64,000 nt of DNA from JAJCYX01 sp965243825 (GTDB taxonomy: Bacteria > Chloroflexota > Dehalococcoidia > Lucifugimonadales > Lucifugimonadaceae): contig CBDEVT010000001.1 of NCBI GenBank assembly GCA_965243825.1, positions 1,116,001 to 1,180,000 of the forward strand, written 5' to 3'. The notes under the pieces were generated by a model. It was not told the origin of the DNA and ran no database searches. It saw only the letters and a list, made by a program, of their open reading frames with translations. Made by a program: the position numbers and the translations under genes. This document shows, in pieces, positions 42,201 to 50,332 of this stretch; the stretch's first letter is position 1; each line of letters opens with the position of its first letter.

Positions 42201-43125
42201 GATCCGAGTACTCAGCCCGGGACGATCGGGAATCCTGGGTTTCGGTGGCGAACCTGCGCGCATTGAGGTCGAACTGGTAGGGGCTGCTGCTCAACGTGCC
42301 GCAGAGGTCGACGAAGCGTCAGACAGCCTGCCAGATTCTGAAGAGGGCGACTCAGAAGTCGCAAGTGCAGACGCCTCTTCGGAAAGTGATGAAGAAGCAG
42401 GCGAAGAGGAGCGTCCACGCCGAGGGAGAGGTCACAGCCGAGGACCACGAACCGGTGAAAGGCGTGGTCGTGGCAGGGGCCGAGGGCGCGGTCGTGCCAG
42501 CGAACGCACTGAATCGACCCGGGCACCCGAATCTGAAGAGATCACTGATGACGCTGAGCCTGAGAGCCAATCTGACGAAGATATTTCCGAGGATGACTCC
42601 TACGGAGACGAGCAGCGTGGACGCCGGGGACGCAAACGTGACGATGAACGCCCACCTGCCGAGCGAGACGAGGAGGCTGAGCAGCTTGTCGCCGAGGTGT
42701 TGGACTACTTCCTGGCAACTATGGGTGTAGTCGCTGAGACCTATGTCCGTGATGACACGGAAGATGGCTCACTTGTCTTCGAGATTGAGGGAGAAGACGC
42801 GGGACTGCTGATTGGCAGACGAGGCGAGACTCTACACGCGCTTCAGTTCCTCGTTCGCATGGTGGTAAGTCGCCAGTTGGGACGCAAAGCGTTTGTCGTC
42901 ATTGACGTTGAGGACTACAGGCAGCGCAGAGCAGACATGCTTCGACGGCTCGCCAGGCGGACTGCCGGCAGGGTCGCCAGCAGTGGTCGGTCCTCAGCCC
43001 TTGACCCGATGTCGCCGGGTGAACGGAGAATCGTGCATATGTCCCTCGCATCGCACCCAAGGGTGCGCACAGAGAGCGAAGGCGAAGGCAGCCAGCGCAG
43101 AGTGGTCATCTTGCCGCGAAGGTAG
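42103..43125 (+). CDS. jag: RNA-binding protein Jag (KhpB)
   Basis: About 341 residues. Seen: N-terminal Jag_N domain (T-V-D-E-A-T-E-D-A-L, then G-R-S-G-I-L-G-F-G near residue 40), a long acidic and Arg-Gly-rich linker (about 65-205), a KH domain with G-L-L-I-G-R-R-G-E-T-L-H-A-L-Q (near 245) and an R3H domain with P-M-S-P-G-E-R-R-I-V-H near 310. Jag binds RNA and is usually next to yidC. The ATG at 42103 follows GGGGAGA; it lies inside the end of yidC, in another frame. Confidence 0.93.
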   Translation: MKMDSPRTFTGKTVDEATEDALATLGVDLEDVEIRVLSPGRSGILGFGGEPARIEVELVGAAAQRAAEVDEASDSLPDSEEGDSEVASADASSESDEEAGEEERPRRGRGHSRGPRTGERRGRGRGRGRGRASERTESTRAPESEEITDDAEPESQSDEDISEDDSYGDEQRGRRGRKRDDERPPAERDEEAEQLVAEVLDYFLATMGVVAETYVRDDTEDGSLVFEIEGEDAGLLIGRRGETLHALQFLVRMVVSRQLGRKAFVVIDVEDYRQRRADMLRRLARRTAGRVASSGRSSALDPMSPGERRIVHMSLASHPRVRTESEGEGSQRRVVILPRR

Positions 43126-43405
43126 GCGGCCACTCCTTTTTCCTCGACGTTGCAATACCGGCGAGGGCACTGCATCAATACTGATTCCCAAGCTGTAGAA
43201 GTCGGATGCGGACTGCTAACGGGGCTCGGTGCTAGCGGCGGGTTGACTTCGAAGTCGGTGCCGCCGCAGGTAAGCGCGAATAGTCCGACAGCGATTGTGA
43301 CTGACGTAATTGCAGTTCCGACGACTTCTGGCCGGTTGTGGATCGTTAGCGCCATTGCTTCCCACCTGTCGATCAGCCGTTCCCTGGTGTAACTTGCCGG
43401 GGTAG

Positions 43406-44281
43406 ATGAGCCTTGAATCGATTCAGTACCTCGGAGTCGGACACCGGTCGCAGGACATTCACATCGCGGCTGATGGAACGCGATCAAGTCCAGAAGACGG
43501 TGGAGCGTCTGTCTTCACAGCGCTAACTGCCTCACGACTGAGCGGTAAACGCACCGCAGCGGTCACGTCGAGTTCAGTATTCGGTACCGCTAGCCAGCGA
43601 ATGGGCGTTGGTGACGACAGACTTGAGATCTACTCCGATCCAAACAGCACTCAGACTGTGTTCGAAGATCGAGTTGACAGAGATGCCAGGTATCAACGGC
43701 TTGTGAGCAGAGCTCCCGCTATCAAGAGGTCGCTCGGTGCTCTTGGTCAGCGTGGCCGAGATGCAGCAACCGTGTTTGCCTGCCCGTTGCTGGACGAACT
43801 GCCGCTCGACTGCCGTGACTGGTTCCGATCAGACTTCGCATGCCTGATTCCGCAGGGTTGGTTCCGTTCTGTATCAACGGACGGTGAAATCACTCTGTTT
43901 GATCCCTACACGACGGCAATAACTGGTCCCTGGGATTTGATCGTACTGTCAGAGGATGAGGCGGAGACGACTGAGGATCTGGCCGATTGGGAAGGACTCA
44001 CGGGATTGCTGGCGGTAACGAAGGGCAGCAAGGGCGCAACTGTGTTTTCGGAAGGCCGACAACACGAAATAACAGCGCTGAAGCCACCCGCGCTGGTCGA
44101 TACCACAGGTGCAGGAGATGTCTGGAGCGCGGCCTTCACTGTTCGGTACCAGGAAACGCAAGATATCGAACAGGCAGGGAGGTTTGCGGCTGCAGCAGCG
44201 GCAATCTGCGTGAGCAGGCCGGGATTGAAGGGCGTGCCCGGATCACGAACCGAGGTTGAACGACTACTGCGAGCCCAATAG
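43406..44281 (+). CDS. PfkB family carbohydrate kinase
   Basis: Ribokinase-like sugar/nucleoside kinase, 291 residues. Seen: L-G-V-G-H-R-S-Q-D-I-H at the start, G-G-A-S-V-F-T-A-L-T-A near residue 32, V-T-K-G-S-K-G-A-T near 215 and the catalytic D-T-T-G-A-G-D-V-W-S-A-A-F near 237-249 with the base Asp. The N-terminal lid is short. Substrate unknown. It ends eight bases before the end of the convergent thioredoxin-like gene. Confidence 0.9.
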   Translation: MSLESIQYLGVGHRSQDIHIAADGTRSSPEDGGASVFTALTASRLSGKRTAAVTSSSVFGTASQRMGVGDDRLEIYSDPNSTQTVFEDRVDRDARYQRLVSRAPAIKRSLGALGQRGRDAATVFACPLLDELPLDCRDWFRSDFACLIPQGWFRSVSTDGEITLFDPYTTAITGPWDLIVLSEDEAETTEDLADWEGLTGLLAVTKGSKGATVFSEGRQHEITALKPPALVDTTGAGDVWSAAFTVRYQETQDIEQAGRFAAAAAAICVSRPGLKGVPGSRTEVERLLRAQ

Positions 44282-44288
44282 TCGCCAG

Positions 44289-44780
44289 CTAGCTCAGTCC
44301 GAGCGCATCCCGCGCCCTACCCCTGTCGAGTATCGATCCAGTCTGCCTCCAAACCTCATCGCCTTGCTCGTTGAGAACGATGAACGTTGGAGTCGAGAAA
44401 GCATTGAATTCCCGCATGATCGGCACCGCCAGGCTGTCCTGAACGTTCAGTTTGAGTACCTGCGCCCTGCCATCGATATCGGATACGAGACTCTTCACGT
44501 TCGGCTCGCTGGCAAGGCACATGGTGCAGGTATTAGAGAAGAACTCTATGAATACCGGCTGACCCGAAGCCAGGATCTGATTGGCCTCTTCAGTCGATTC
44601 CACGGTGCTTCCACCTGGTCTGAGCAGCGAGAATACGATCACTGAAACCACCAGCACACCGGAATAGAGCGGTATTCGCACACGCCATCGCCTGATCGGC
44701 AGTAACAGGAACATCGATAACAGCAATATCGGAAACGCGATGACAAGTGAGTATGAGTTGAGGGTTTCGGTGAACGACAT
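44289..44780 (-). CDS. Membrane-anchored thioredoxin-like protein
   Basis: 163-residue protein with two N-terminal hydrophobic segments (about 10-30 and 37-55) and a thioredoxin fold on the outside of the membrane. Seen: F-I-E-F-F-S-N-T-C-T-M-C near residue 88 with the C-T-M-C redox pair, and the cis-Pro region S-T-P-T-F-I-V near 133. Such proteins transfer reducing power or oxidise disulphides outside the cytoplasm. ATG 44780 fits the start of the first membrane segment. Confidence 0.88.
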   Translation of the reverse strand: MSFTETLNSYSLVIAFPILLLSMFLLLPIRRWRVRIPLYSGVLVVSVIVFSLLRPGGSTVESTEEANQILASGQPVFIEFFSNTCTMCLASEPNVKSLVSDIDGRAQVLKLNVQDSLAVPIMREFNAFSTPTFIVLNEQGDEVWRQTGSILDRGRARDALGLS

Positions 44781-44907
44781 ATTCCTTCTTCAATCTTGCA
44801 ACGATTCACTCCGGTTGAGTAAAAATCTTTCGGCTTGCCGGAGATTGTGATCACGACAAGTACACTGCGTCTGGAGTTCGCTCATCGCCAGGCGGTTTCG
44901 AAATCAG

Positions 44908-45324
44908 ATGATCAAACTGCTGCAACCGTTTCTGACGGTTGCCAACATTTTCGTAAAGATTCTGCTGAGAAGCCGGTTGCACTGGTTGCTCAGTGGAAAC
45001 GTGGTCCTTCTGGTAGTTGTTGGTAGAAAAAGCGGCAAGGCCTATCTCGTTCCGGTGAACTACAGGCGCTCTGATGGCGGCATTTCGGTGATGACCTACC
45101 GACGACGGCAGTGGTGGAGAAATATTGAAACCGGTTCGCAGCTGCCGGTTTATTTCAGAGGGAAGCTTGTACCGACCCGCGTCGAAGTCGTGACTGACGA
45201 TGAGGAAGCCATCGCGAGAGGACTTATCGAGCGAGGTTGGATGAGGAAGTCCATTGCACCTGCAAAAGCGCATGAATGTGTCCTTCTAAGACTGAAATTT
45301 GGTCCTTCTGATGAATCTAGCTAG
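44908..45324 (+). CDS. DUF385/deazaflavin-dependent nitroreductase-like protein
   Basis: 138 residues, split beta-barrel of the F420H2-dependent (Ddn/DUF385) family. Seen: L-L-V-V-V-G-R-K-S-G-K-A-Y near residue 33-45, where family members bind the deazaflavin phosphate side, then L-V-P-V-N-Y and W-W-R-N-I near residue 69. I assign by this core motif; the cofactor is inference and F420 genes are not in the window. ATG 44908. Confidence 0.75.
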   Translation: MIKLLQPFLTVANIFVKILLRSRLHWLLSGNVVLLVVVGRKSGKAYLVPVNYRRSDGGISVMTYRRRQWWRNIETGSQLPVYFRGKLVPTRVEVVTDDEEAIARGLIERGWMRKSIAPAKAHECVLLRLKFGPSDESS

Positions 45325-45339
45325 GTGAGGTTGAATTTA

Positions 45340-46398
45340 TTGAACGAAGTGAAGGCACAGGACTTCCTGAAGCAGATCGGCGCCATCTACAACGGTGCGG
45401 CGTTAACTCTGATGATCGACGTGGGGTTTCGAACCGGTCTCTGGGAGGCGGTCGGGCAAGGTATTGGGACCAGCGCGCAGATCGCCGACCGTGCCGGACT
45501 CGAAGAGCGTTACGTTAGAGAATGGCTTGGTGCGGTCACGGCGGGTGGGATCCTGGAGTACGACTCGGTTGACAAGTCGTACAAGCTGCCAGTGGAGCAT
45601 GCAATCAGCCTAACTGGTGACGGCGCGCTCAACCGTGCCCCGAACGCAGGTCTTCTGACCTACCTTGGCAAACACGTCGAACCTGTCGTTGATTCGTTTC
45701 GCAACGGCGGTGGTGTCCCCTACTCCCGCTACCGGCCTGAGTTCACTTCATTGATGGACCAGAGGTTCCGCCGTGAGTACAACGAGAAGCTATTCGACGG
45801 CTACATAAGAGTCGTGCCTGGTCTCGAAGAGCGTCTCAAAGCTGGTATCGACGTGTGCGATATCGGCTGCGGGACAGGCCACAACATAAACCTGATGGCC
45901 GCACGGTACCCGGAGTCAAACTTCACCGGTTACGACATTGCGGAGGACGCAATCGGCCTGGCCCGAGCTGAAGCTGCCGGTATGGGCCTCAAGAATGCAT
46001 CGTTCGAAGTACAGGATGCCACGCGATTACCTGACGGGTTGAAATTTGACCTGATTACGACTTTCGATGCGATTCATGACCAGGCCAACCCGCAGGCATC
46101 GCTCAACCAGATCGGCCGTTGCCTGTCTGAAAACGGGGTTTACTTGATGATCGACATCAAGGCCTCCAGCAATCTTGAAAACAACCTCGAGAATCCGCTG
46201 GCACCATATCTGTACACCGTAAGCACAATGCATTGCATGACCGTTTCGTTAGCAGAGAACGGTGCGGGACTCGGCACTGTCTGGGGACAAGAGTTGGCAA
46301 CAGAAATGCTGGCTGAAGCCGGTTTTACTGATATAGAAATCCTGGATTCATCCAACCCGACCAACTGCATCTACGTTTGCCGGAAGGCACAAGGCTAA
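45340..46398 (+). CDS. Class I SAM-dependent methyltransferase with N-terminal winged helix
   Basis: About 352 residues. An N-terminal winged-helix dimerisation domain (about 5-85; G-L-W-E-A, I-A-D-R-A-G-L-E-E-R-Y-V-R-E-W-L-G) is followed by a Rossmann methyltransferase with motif I D-I-G-C-G-T-G-H-N near residue 175, T-G-Y-D-I-A and F-D-A-I-H-D-Q near 240. Such two-domain proteins methylate small molecules. TTG 45340 is chosen because AGGTGAGG lies nine bases upstream; a GTG at 45325 would add five residues. It directly follows the DUF385 gene, so the two likely form an operon. Confidence 0.9.
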   Translation: MNEVKAQDFLKQIGAIYNGAALTLMIDVGFRTGLWEAVGQGIGTSAQIADRAGLEERYVREWLGAVTAGGILEYDSVDKSYKLPVEHAISLTGDGALNRAPNAGLLTYLGKHVEPVVDSFRNGGGVPYSRYRPEFTSLMDQRFRREYNEKLFDGYIRVVPGLEERLKAGIDVCDIGCGTGHNINLMAARYPESNFTGYDIAEDAIGLARAEAAGMGLKNASFEVQDATRLPDGLKFDLITTFDAIHDQANPQASLNQIGRCLSENGVYLMIDIKASSNLENNLENPLAPYLYTVSTMHCMTVSLAENGAGLGTVWGQELATEMLAEAGFTDIEILDSSNPTNCIYVCRKAQG

Positions 46399-46400
46399 AG

Positions 46401-47483
46401 ATGAATCGTCCAAAACGAGTGCTGATCACATTTGCGGGCGGAACCGGTGGCCGTGGGGTCTCGAAGGCACTTATGGCTTCACCGGAGGAGATAGAGATTA
46501 TCGGTGTTGATGCCGAGAAGTTCTCACTCCACCGGGCTGTGGCGGATGAACGTTTTCTCGTACCTCGAGCCGACGAATCCGACTACCTGTCGGTTCTACG
46601 CCATATCGTGCAGCAGACGTCACCTGATCTGATCTGGCCTACTCATGATGCCGAGGTGGAAGCGATAGCGTCGGATCCTGAACTCCACAAGCTGTGCTTC
46701 TTACCACCCCATGAAGTTATTGCGCTTTGCCAGGATAAGTCTCGAGCAGCGCAGGCTTACCAGGCAGGAGGCGTTCAGATCCCGGATTCGATGCTGATCC
46801 GAGACGAAGTGGATCTGCGGTCGGCGTTCGAAAAGTTCGGCAACGAGATATGGGTGCGTATGAACCAGGGCGCCGGAGGAAAGGGCTCTACACCTGTCTC
46901 TGATCTTGGCACAGCTTCTAAGTGGATCGATCTTCACAACGGTTGGGGCAACTTCACAGCGGCTCCATACATCCAGGGAGATCGCCTCAACTGTGAGACG
47001 GTCTGGTGTCGTGGTGATCTTGTCGCCGCGCAGGGCAATCATTACTTGATGCCGGAACTCGGTTCGCTAACACGCTCTGGAATCACCGGAGTAAGCCGGG
47101 CAAATCGCTGGTCGAGTGATGAGTACCTGCTGAATGTCGCCCAGCAGGCGGTCCGTGCCGTGATGCCAGAACCACACGGGATTTTCAGCATCGATACCCT
47201 TCGAGACTCTGGTGGCAGCTTCTACGTGACCGAGATAAATGCAGGGCGTTTTTCGAACGGAGGATTCACGCATTCGCTGGTGCATGGGGTGAACATCAGC
47301 TACGAGGTGCTAAAACTGGCCCTCGGCGAGAAAACCGATACTGATTTTCCTTTGATTAACCCGTTCCCGGATGATCACCTGATGTTGCGAGGAGTCGATC
47401 TGGAACAGTACGAGGTGCCGGAGAGTGAAGTCGCGGCCTATGAAAATGAGTTCGAGCGGATGAGAGCAAGCATAGAAGAGTAG
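46401..47483 (+). CDS. ATP-grasp domain protein, CarB-like
   Basis: 360 residues. Seen: N-terminal R-V-L-I-T-F-A-G-G-T-G-G-R-G nucleotide fold, D-K-S-R-A-A-Q near residue 111 (the ATP-grasp lysine region), then a glycine-rich loop G-A-G-G-K-G-S near 160 and the metal site V-T-E-I-N-A-G-R near 280. It resembles the carbamoyl-phosphate synthase large-chain ATP-grasp fold, but is only one module, so it joins a carboxylate and an amine or similar nucleophile; the product is unknown. ATG 46401 follows AAAG; two bases after the methyltransferase gene stop, so co-transcribed with it. Confidence 0.88.
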   Translation: MNRPKRVLITFAGGTGGRGVSKALMASPEEIEIIGVDAEKFSLHRAVADERFLVPRADESDYLSVLRHIVQQTSPDLIWPTHDAEVEAIASDPELHKLCFLPPHEVIALCQDKSRAAQAYQAGGVQIPDSMLIRDEVDLRSAFEKFGNEIWVRMNQGAGGKGSTPVSDLGTASKWIDLHNGWGNFTAAPYIQGDRLNCETVWCRGDLVAAQGNHYLMPELGSLTRSGITGVSRANRWSSDEYLLNVAQQAVRAVMPEPHGIFSIDTLRDSGGSFYVTEINAGRFSNGGFTHSLVHGVNISYEVLKLALGEKTDTDFPLINPFPDDHLMLRGVDLEQYEVPESEVAAYENEFERMRASIEE

Positions 47484-47990
47484 TCACTTCTTGATGTGCT
47501 TCAGCAGGCCGTCAGGGTCGGCCCATTCGTCTGGCACCCGAATTGCCAGAACCTCACCGTCGCAGGTCATCTCGTTCTCGTAAGAGTAGAGCTCCACTGA
47601 GAGAGTTGTTTTCTTACCGCTGACCTGGGTGATCTTCGAGCGAACCGTAATGGGCCCGGCAACCGGAGTTGGGAGACGATAGTTCACCTGTAAGGAACCT
47701 GTCGCGTACCAGATCTTGCTCCCATCTCCCACTTCTCGACCATCTCTTCGATAAGCATCGGCGATCGCAGAACAGACGCTATGACAATCGATGACGGCAG
47801 CGATAATTCCACCGTTCATCACGTCAGGCGGCATCGCAGCATGATGGGGTTGGGGCTCAAACACGCAGACAGACTCATCGCCATCCCAGAAGCTCTTGAT
47901 GCGTAGTCCCCTGTCGTTCCAGGCACCGCATCCAAAACAGTGGTTGCCGTGCAGTCCATCCTGGAAGTACGTTCTGTCTGCAGAGACCAA
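47484..47990 (-). CDS. PaaI-type hotdog-fold thioesterase
   Basis: Acyl-CoA thioesterase of the hotdog fold, 168 residues from the preferred start. Seen: H-C-F-G-C-G-A-W-N near residue 16, as in the PaaI/YbgC subgroup with a Cys pair, and N-G-G-I-I-A-A-V-I-D-C-H-S near residue 57, the active-site helix start, with its Asp. The TTG at 47990 has GGAG nine bases upstream; a TTG at 48053 would add 21 residues. Divergent from the MFS gene. Confidence 0.88.
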   Translation of the reverse strand: MVSADRTYFQDGLHGNHCFGCGAWNDRGLRIKSFWDGDESVCVFEPQPHHAAMPPDVMNGGIIAAVIDCHSVCSAIADAYRRDGREVGDGSKIWYATGSLQVNYRLPTPVAGPITVRSKITQVSGKKTTLSVELYSYENEMTCDGEVLAIRVPDEWADPDGLLKHIKK

Positions 47991-48071
47991 GTCAACAACT
48001 CCAGTTTCAGTGTGAAACGCGTGCCTCCGCTTACAGGCACCCGATCTCAACAAGCTAACATCGAATCCGCC

Positions 48072-49331
48072 ATGAGTCAGACGACCACCACAGCTGAAGC
48101 ACGATTCGCCTCACCCGATGACGAAGAGCGCGCTCGTAGAAGAGTCCTGCTTATCGTGTCGCTCGCTTCACTGTTCGGACTTTCCGTCTGGTTCTCAACG
48201 AACGCCATTTCGGGTGCTCTTGAGCTCGAAAAAGGGCTTAGCGAGCAGGATGTAGCATGGCTGACGATAGCGGTGCAGCTAGGGTTTGTGTTCGGAACTG
48301 TCGCGATCGCGGTTTCTAACCTCGCTGACATCTTGAACGCCCGCACACTCTTCTTCCTCTCAGCAATCGGCGCAGGCGCTCTCAATCTGCTCGTCATTCC
48401 GTTTGACGACCTTCCAGTGCTGATACTCGTTCGGTTCGGTACTGGTGCTTTTCTGGGTGGGGTTTACCCACCCGCGATGAAGGTGCTCTCCGGCTGGTTC
48501 AACAAGAACCGGGGTTTTGCCCTGGGAATGATGGTAGGTTCGCTTACCCTGGGCTCCGGATCTCCTCACCTTCTCAGGTCAATCTTCGTGGACAACTGGC
48601 AAGCTGTGATCGTGGGAAGCTCATTCCTGGCTGTTGCAGGCGGCGTCGCTTTGCGACTGCTGATCAAGGATGGCCCATATGAGGTTCCGGCAGCCAAATT
48701 CAGGCCATCTTCAATGCTGACCATCTTCACCAATCGTGGACTCAGGCTTTCATTGGTCGGCTACCTGGGACACATGTGGGAGCTCTATGCCATGTGGGCG
48801 TGGATCGGTGCGTTCATGACCTACATCATCGGAACGAGACCGATTGTTGGTGATTCTGTAGATCTCGCAAGCGGACTAACGTTCGGAGTTTTCTTCGTCG
48901 GTGCTATTGCGAGTCCACTGGCAGGAATCTGGGCTGAACGCATAGGGCGAACGGCGGTCACAAGCATCGCGATGGTGCTATCCGGCGGGATGGCACTGAT
49001 CATCGGCTTCTTGCCGTATGAGCTACTGCCGCTGATTTTGATCGTAGCGATGGTCTGGGGAGCGACCGTGATCGCAGATTCGGCCCAGTTCTCGACCGCC
49101 GTTACAGAGCTTTCGCCGCCGGAGTATAGGGGCACGATGCTGACGTTCCAGACAGGTCTTGGATTCTTACTCACGGCAGGCTCAATCTGGCTCGTTCCTG
49201 TGCTCCAGGAAGCGACCGGATGGGGCGTTGCATTTGCTGTGCTCGCGGCAGGACCGTTGATCGGAACTATCGCCATGTTGCGACTGCGCAGGCTGCCTGA
49301 AGCGAAGATGCTCGCCGGCGGCAAAGGCTAG
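48072..49331 (+). CDS. MFS transporter
   Basis: 419-residue major facilitator with about 12 membrane segments. Seen: the loop 2-3 region (A-D-I-L-N-A-R) in place of the usual G-x-x-x-D-R-x-G-R, P-A-M-K-V-L-S-G-W-F-N near residue 140 and G-I-W-A-E-R-I-G-R-T near 290. The R-A-R-R-R-V-L-L-I start and F-G-L-S-V-W-F-S-T-N-A-I are like the nitrate/cyanate transporter group but the substrate cannot be fixed. ATG 48072; the last four bases overlap the convergent phosphotransferase gene. Confidence 0.9.
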   Translation: MSQTTTTAEARFASPDDEERARRRVLLIVSLASLFGLSVWFSTNAISGALELEKGLSEQDVAWLTIAVQLGFVFGTVAIAVSNLADILNARTLFFLSAIGAGALNLLVIPFDDLPVLILVRFGTGAFLGGVYPPAMKVLSGWFNKNRGFALGMMVGSLTLGSGSPHLLRSIFVDNWQAVIVGSSFLAVAGGVALRLLIKDGPYEVPAAKFRPSSMLTIFTNRGLRLSLVGYLGHMWELYAMWAWIGAFMTYIIGTRPIVGDSVDLASGLTFGVFFVGAIASPLAGIWAERIGRTAVTSIAMVLSGGMALIIGFLPYELLPLILIVAMVWGATVIADSAQFSTAVTELSPPEYRGTMLTFQTGLGFLLTAGSIWLVPVLQEATGWGVAFAVLAAGPLIGTIAMLRLRRLPEAKMLAGGKG

Positions 49332-50275
49332 CTGTTCAGAACGTCTGTAATAAGCCTGCTGTGAATCGCTCTTAATTCGTCTGCTGTGATGTCAGTTCGG
49401 GAGCTCATCTCCCTGAACGACGGAAGCCAGCGCTTGATGTCCGGCATCGGTTTACGCAATTCACGCAGCATCCAGTATCGAAGCGTGTTGAGCGACCTGC
49501 CTGTTTCGGCTTGATATACCTCTACGAAACGGTCGCCCGCGGTCAGGCCCCACTCTTCGTAGCGAAGGTTGATAACAGCGGTAGCGACATCGATCATCGG
49601 ATCGCCGAAACCCACCTCTTCCATATCGACTATCGCTACAAGCTCCTGGCCATTCCACATCGTGTTGCCCGGCCAGTAGTCGCTATGCACGAAGATTTCG
49701 CCGGTCAGTGGGTTGCGAGCAATCTCGGACCTTTGTGCGCTCCAGACCTTCTCGCCAAGCGGATGCCCGGCTACGTATTCAGGGGCAGCCTCGCGGGACA
49801 TCGAACTCGTTTCATAGCCGTTGAAATCGGTGAGGCCGCGACGCAGATCGTCGTTGAGAGGTACATCATGCAACTTCACAAGTGCACTCGCGAATTGCTC
49901 TGCGTAGTCAAGGGGTTCGTCCGGTGAGAGCAGAGCTTCGCCATCGATGAAGCCGATCAACATGGCTGGCTGATCGAATATAGCTTCGTTATCGAACCAG
50001 AGCGGCTCCGGTGCCATTACACCATGCTCACGCAGGTGCCCCAGCACCTGGAATTCGGTCTCTGCGTCTATGTCGTTCCCACCAGACGGCCATACCGTGC
50101 GTCGGCGGAGTACAACCTTGATCTCGCTGCCAACTCTTTCACGCACGTGAAGGACATCCATGGTGCAGCCGAGTCCGCCCGTAATCCGGTGACCAAAACG
50201 GATTTCTCCACCGGGCATGAAACGTTCGGCGAGAACTTGCAACTGGCCATCTGTGGGAGGCGGAGCGTAGTTCAT
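49328..50275 (-). CDS. Aminoglycoside-phosphotransferase-like kinase
   Basis: 315-residue APH-fold kinase. Seen: the first strands with V-V-L-R-R-R, E-F-Q-V-L-G-H-L, the catalytic H-S-D-Y-W-P-G-N near residue 200 and the metal Asp in I-V-D-M-E-E-V-G-F-G-D-P near residue 220. The family phosphorylates small alcohols (choline, sugars, antibiotics); substrate unknown here. ATG 50275. Not related to the 28109 fusion by sequence beyond the fold. Confidence 0.9.
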   Translation of the reverse strand: MNYAPPPTDGQLQVLAERFMPGGEIRFGHRITGGLGCTMDVLHVRERVGSEIKVVLRRRTVWPSGGNDIDAETEFQVLGHLREHGVMAPEPLWFDNEAIFDQPAMLIGFIDGEALLSPDEPLDYAEQFASALVKLHDVPLNDDLRRGLTDFNGYETSSMSREAAPEYVAGHPLGEKVWSAQRSEIARNPLTGEIFVHSDYWPGNTMWNGQELVAIVDMEEVGFGDPMIDVATAVINLRYEEWGLTAGDRFVEVYQAETGRSLNTLRYWMLRELRKPMPDIKRWLPSFREMSSRTDITADELRAIHSRLITDVLNS

Positions 50276-50332
50276 CCGGTGAGTTCGGTGAGTTTGGTGC
50301 TGGCCTTTCCTGACGTTCGCCAGGAAGAGAAC

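Noticed and set aside
42915..43355. Minus-strand frame with lipobox-like start (A-L-T-C) opposite the jag end
   Set aside because: It has an AGGTGG-like site but over 200 bases are antisense to conserved jag sequence, and its C-terminal part looks like a shadow of the R3H coding sequence.
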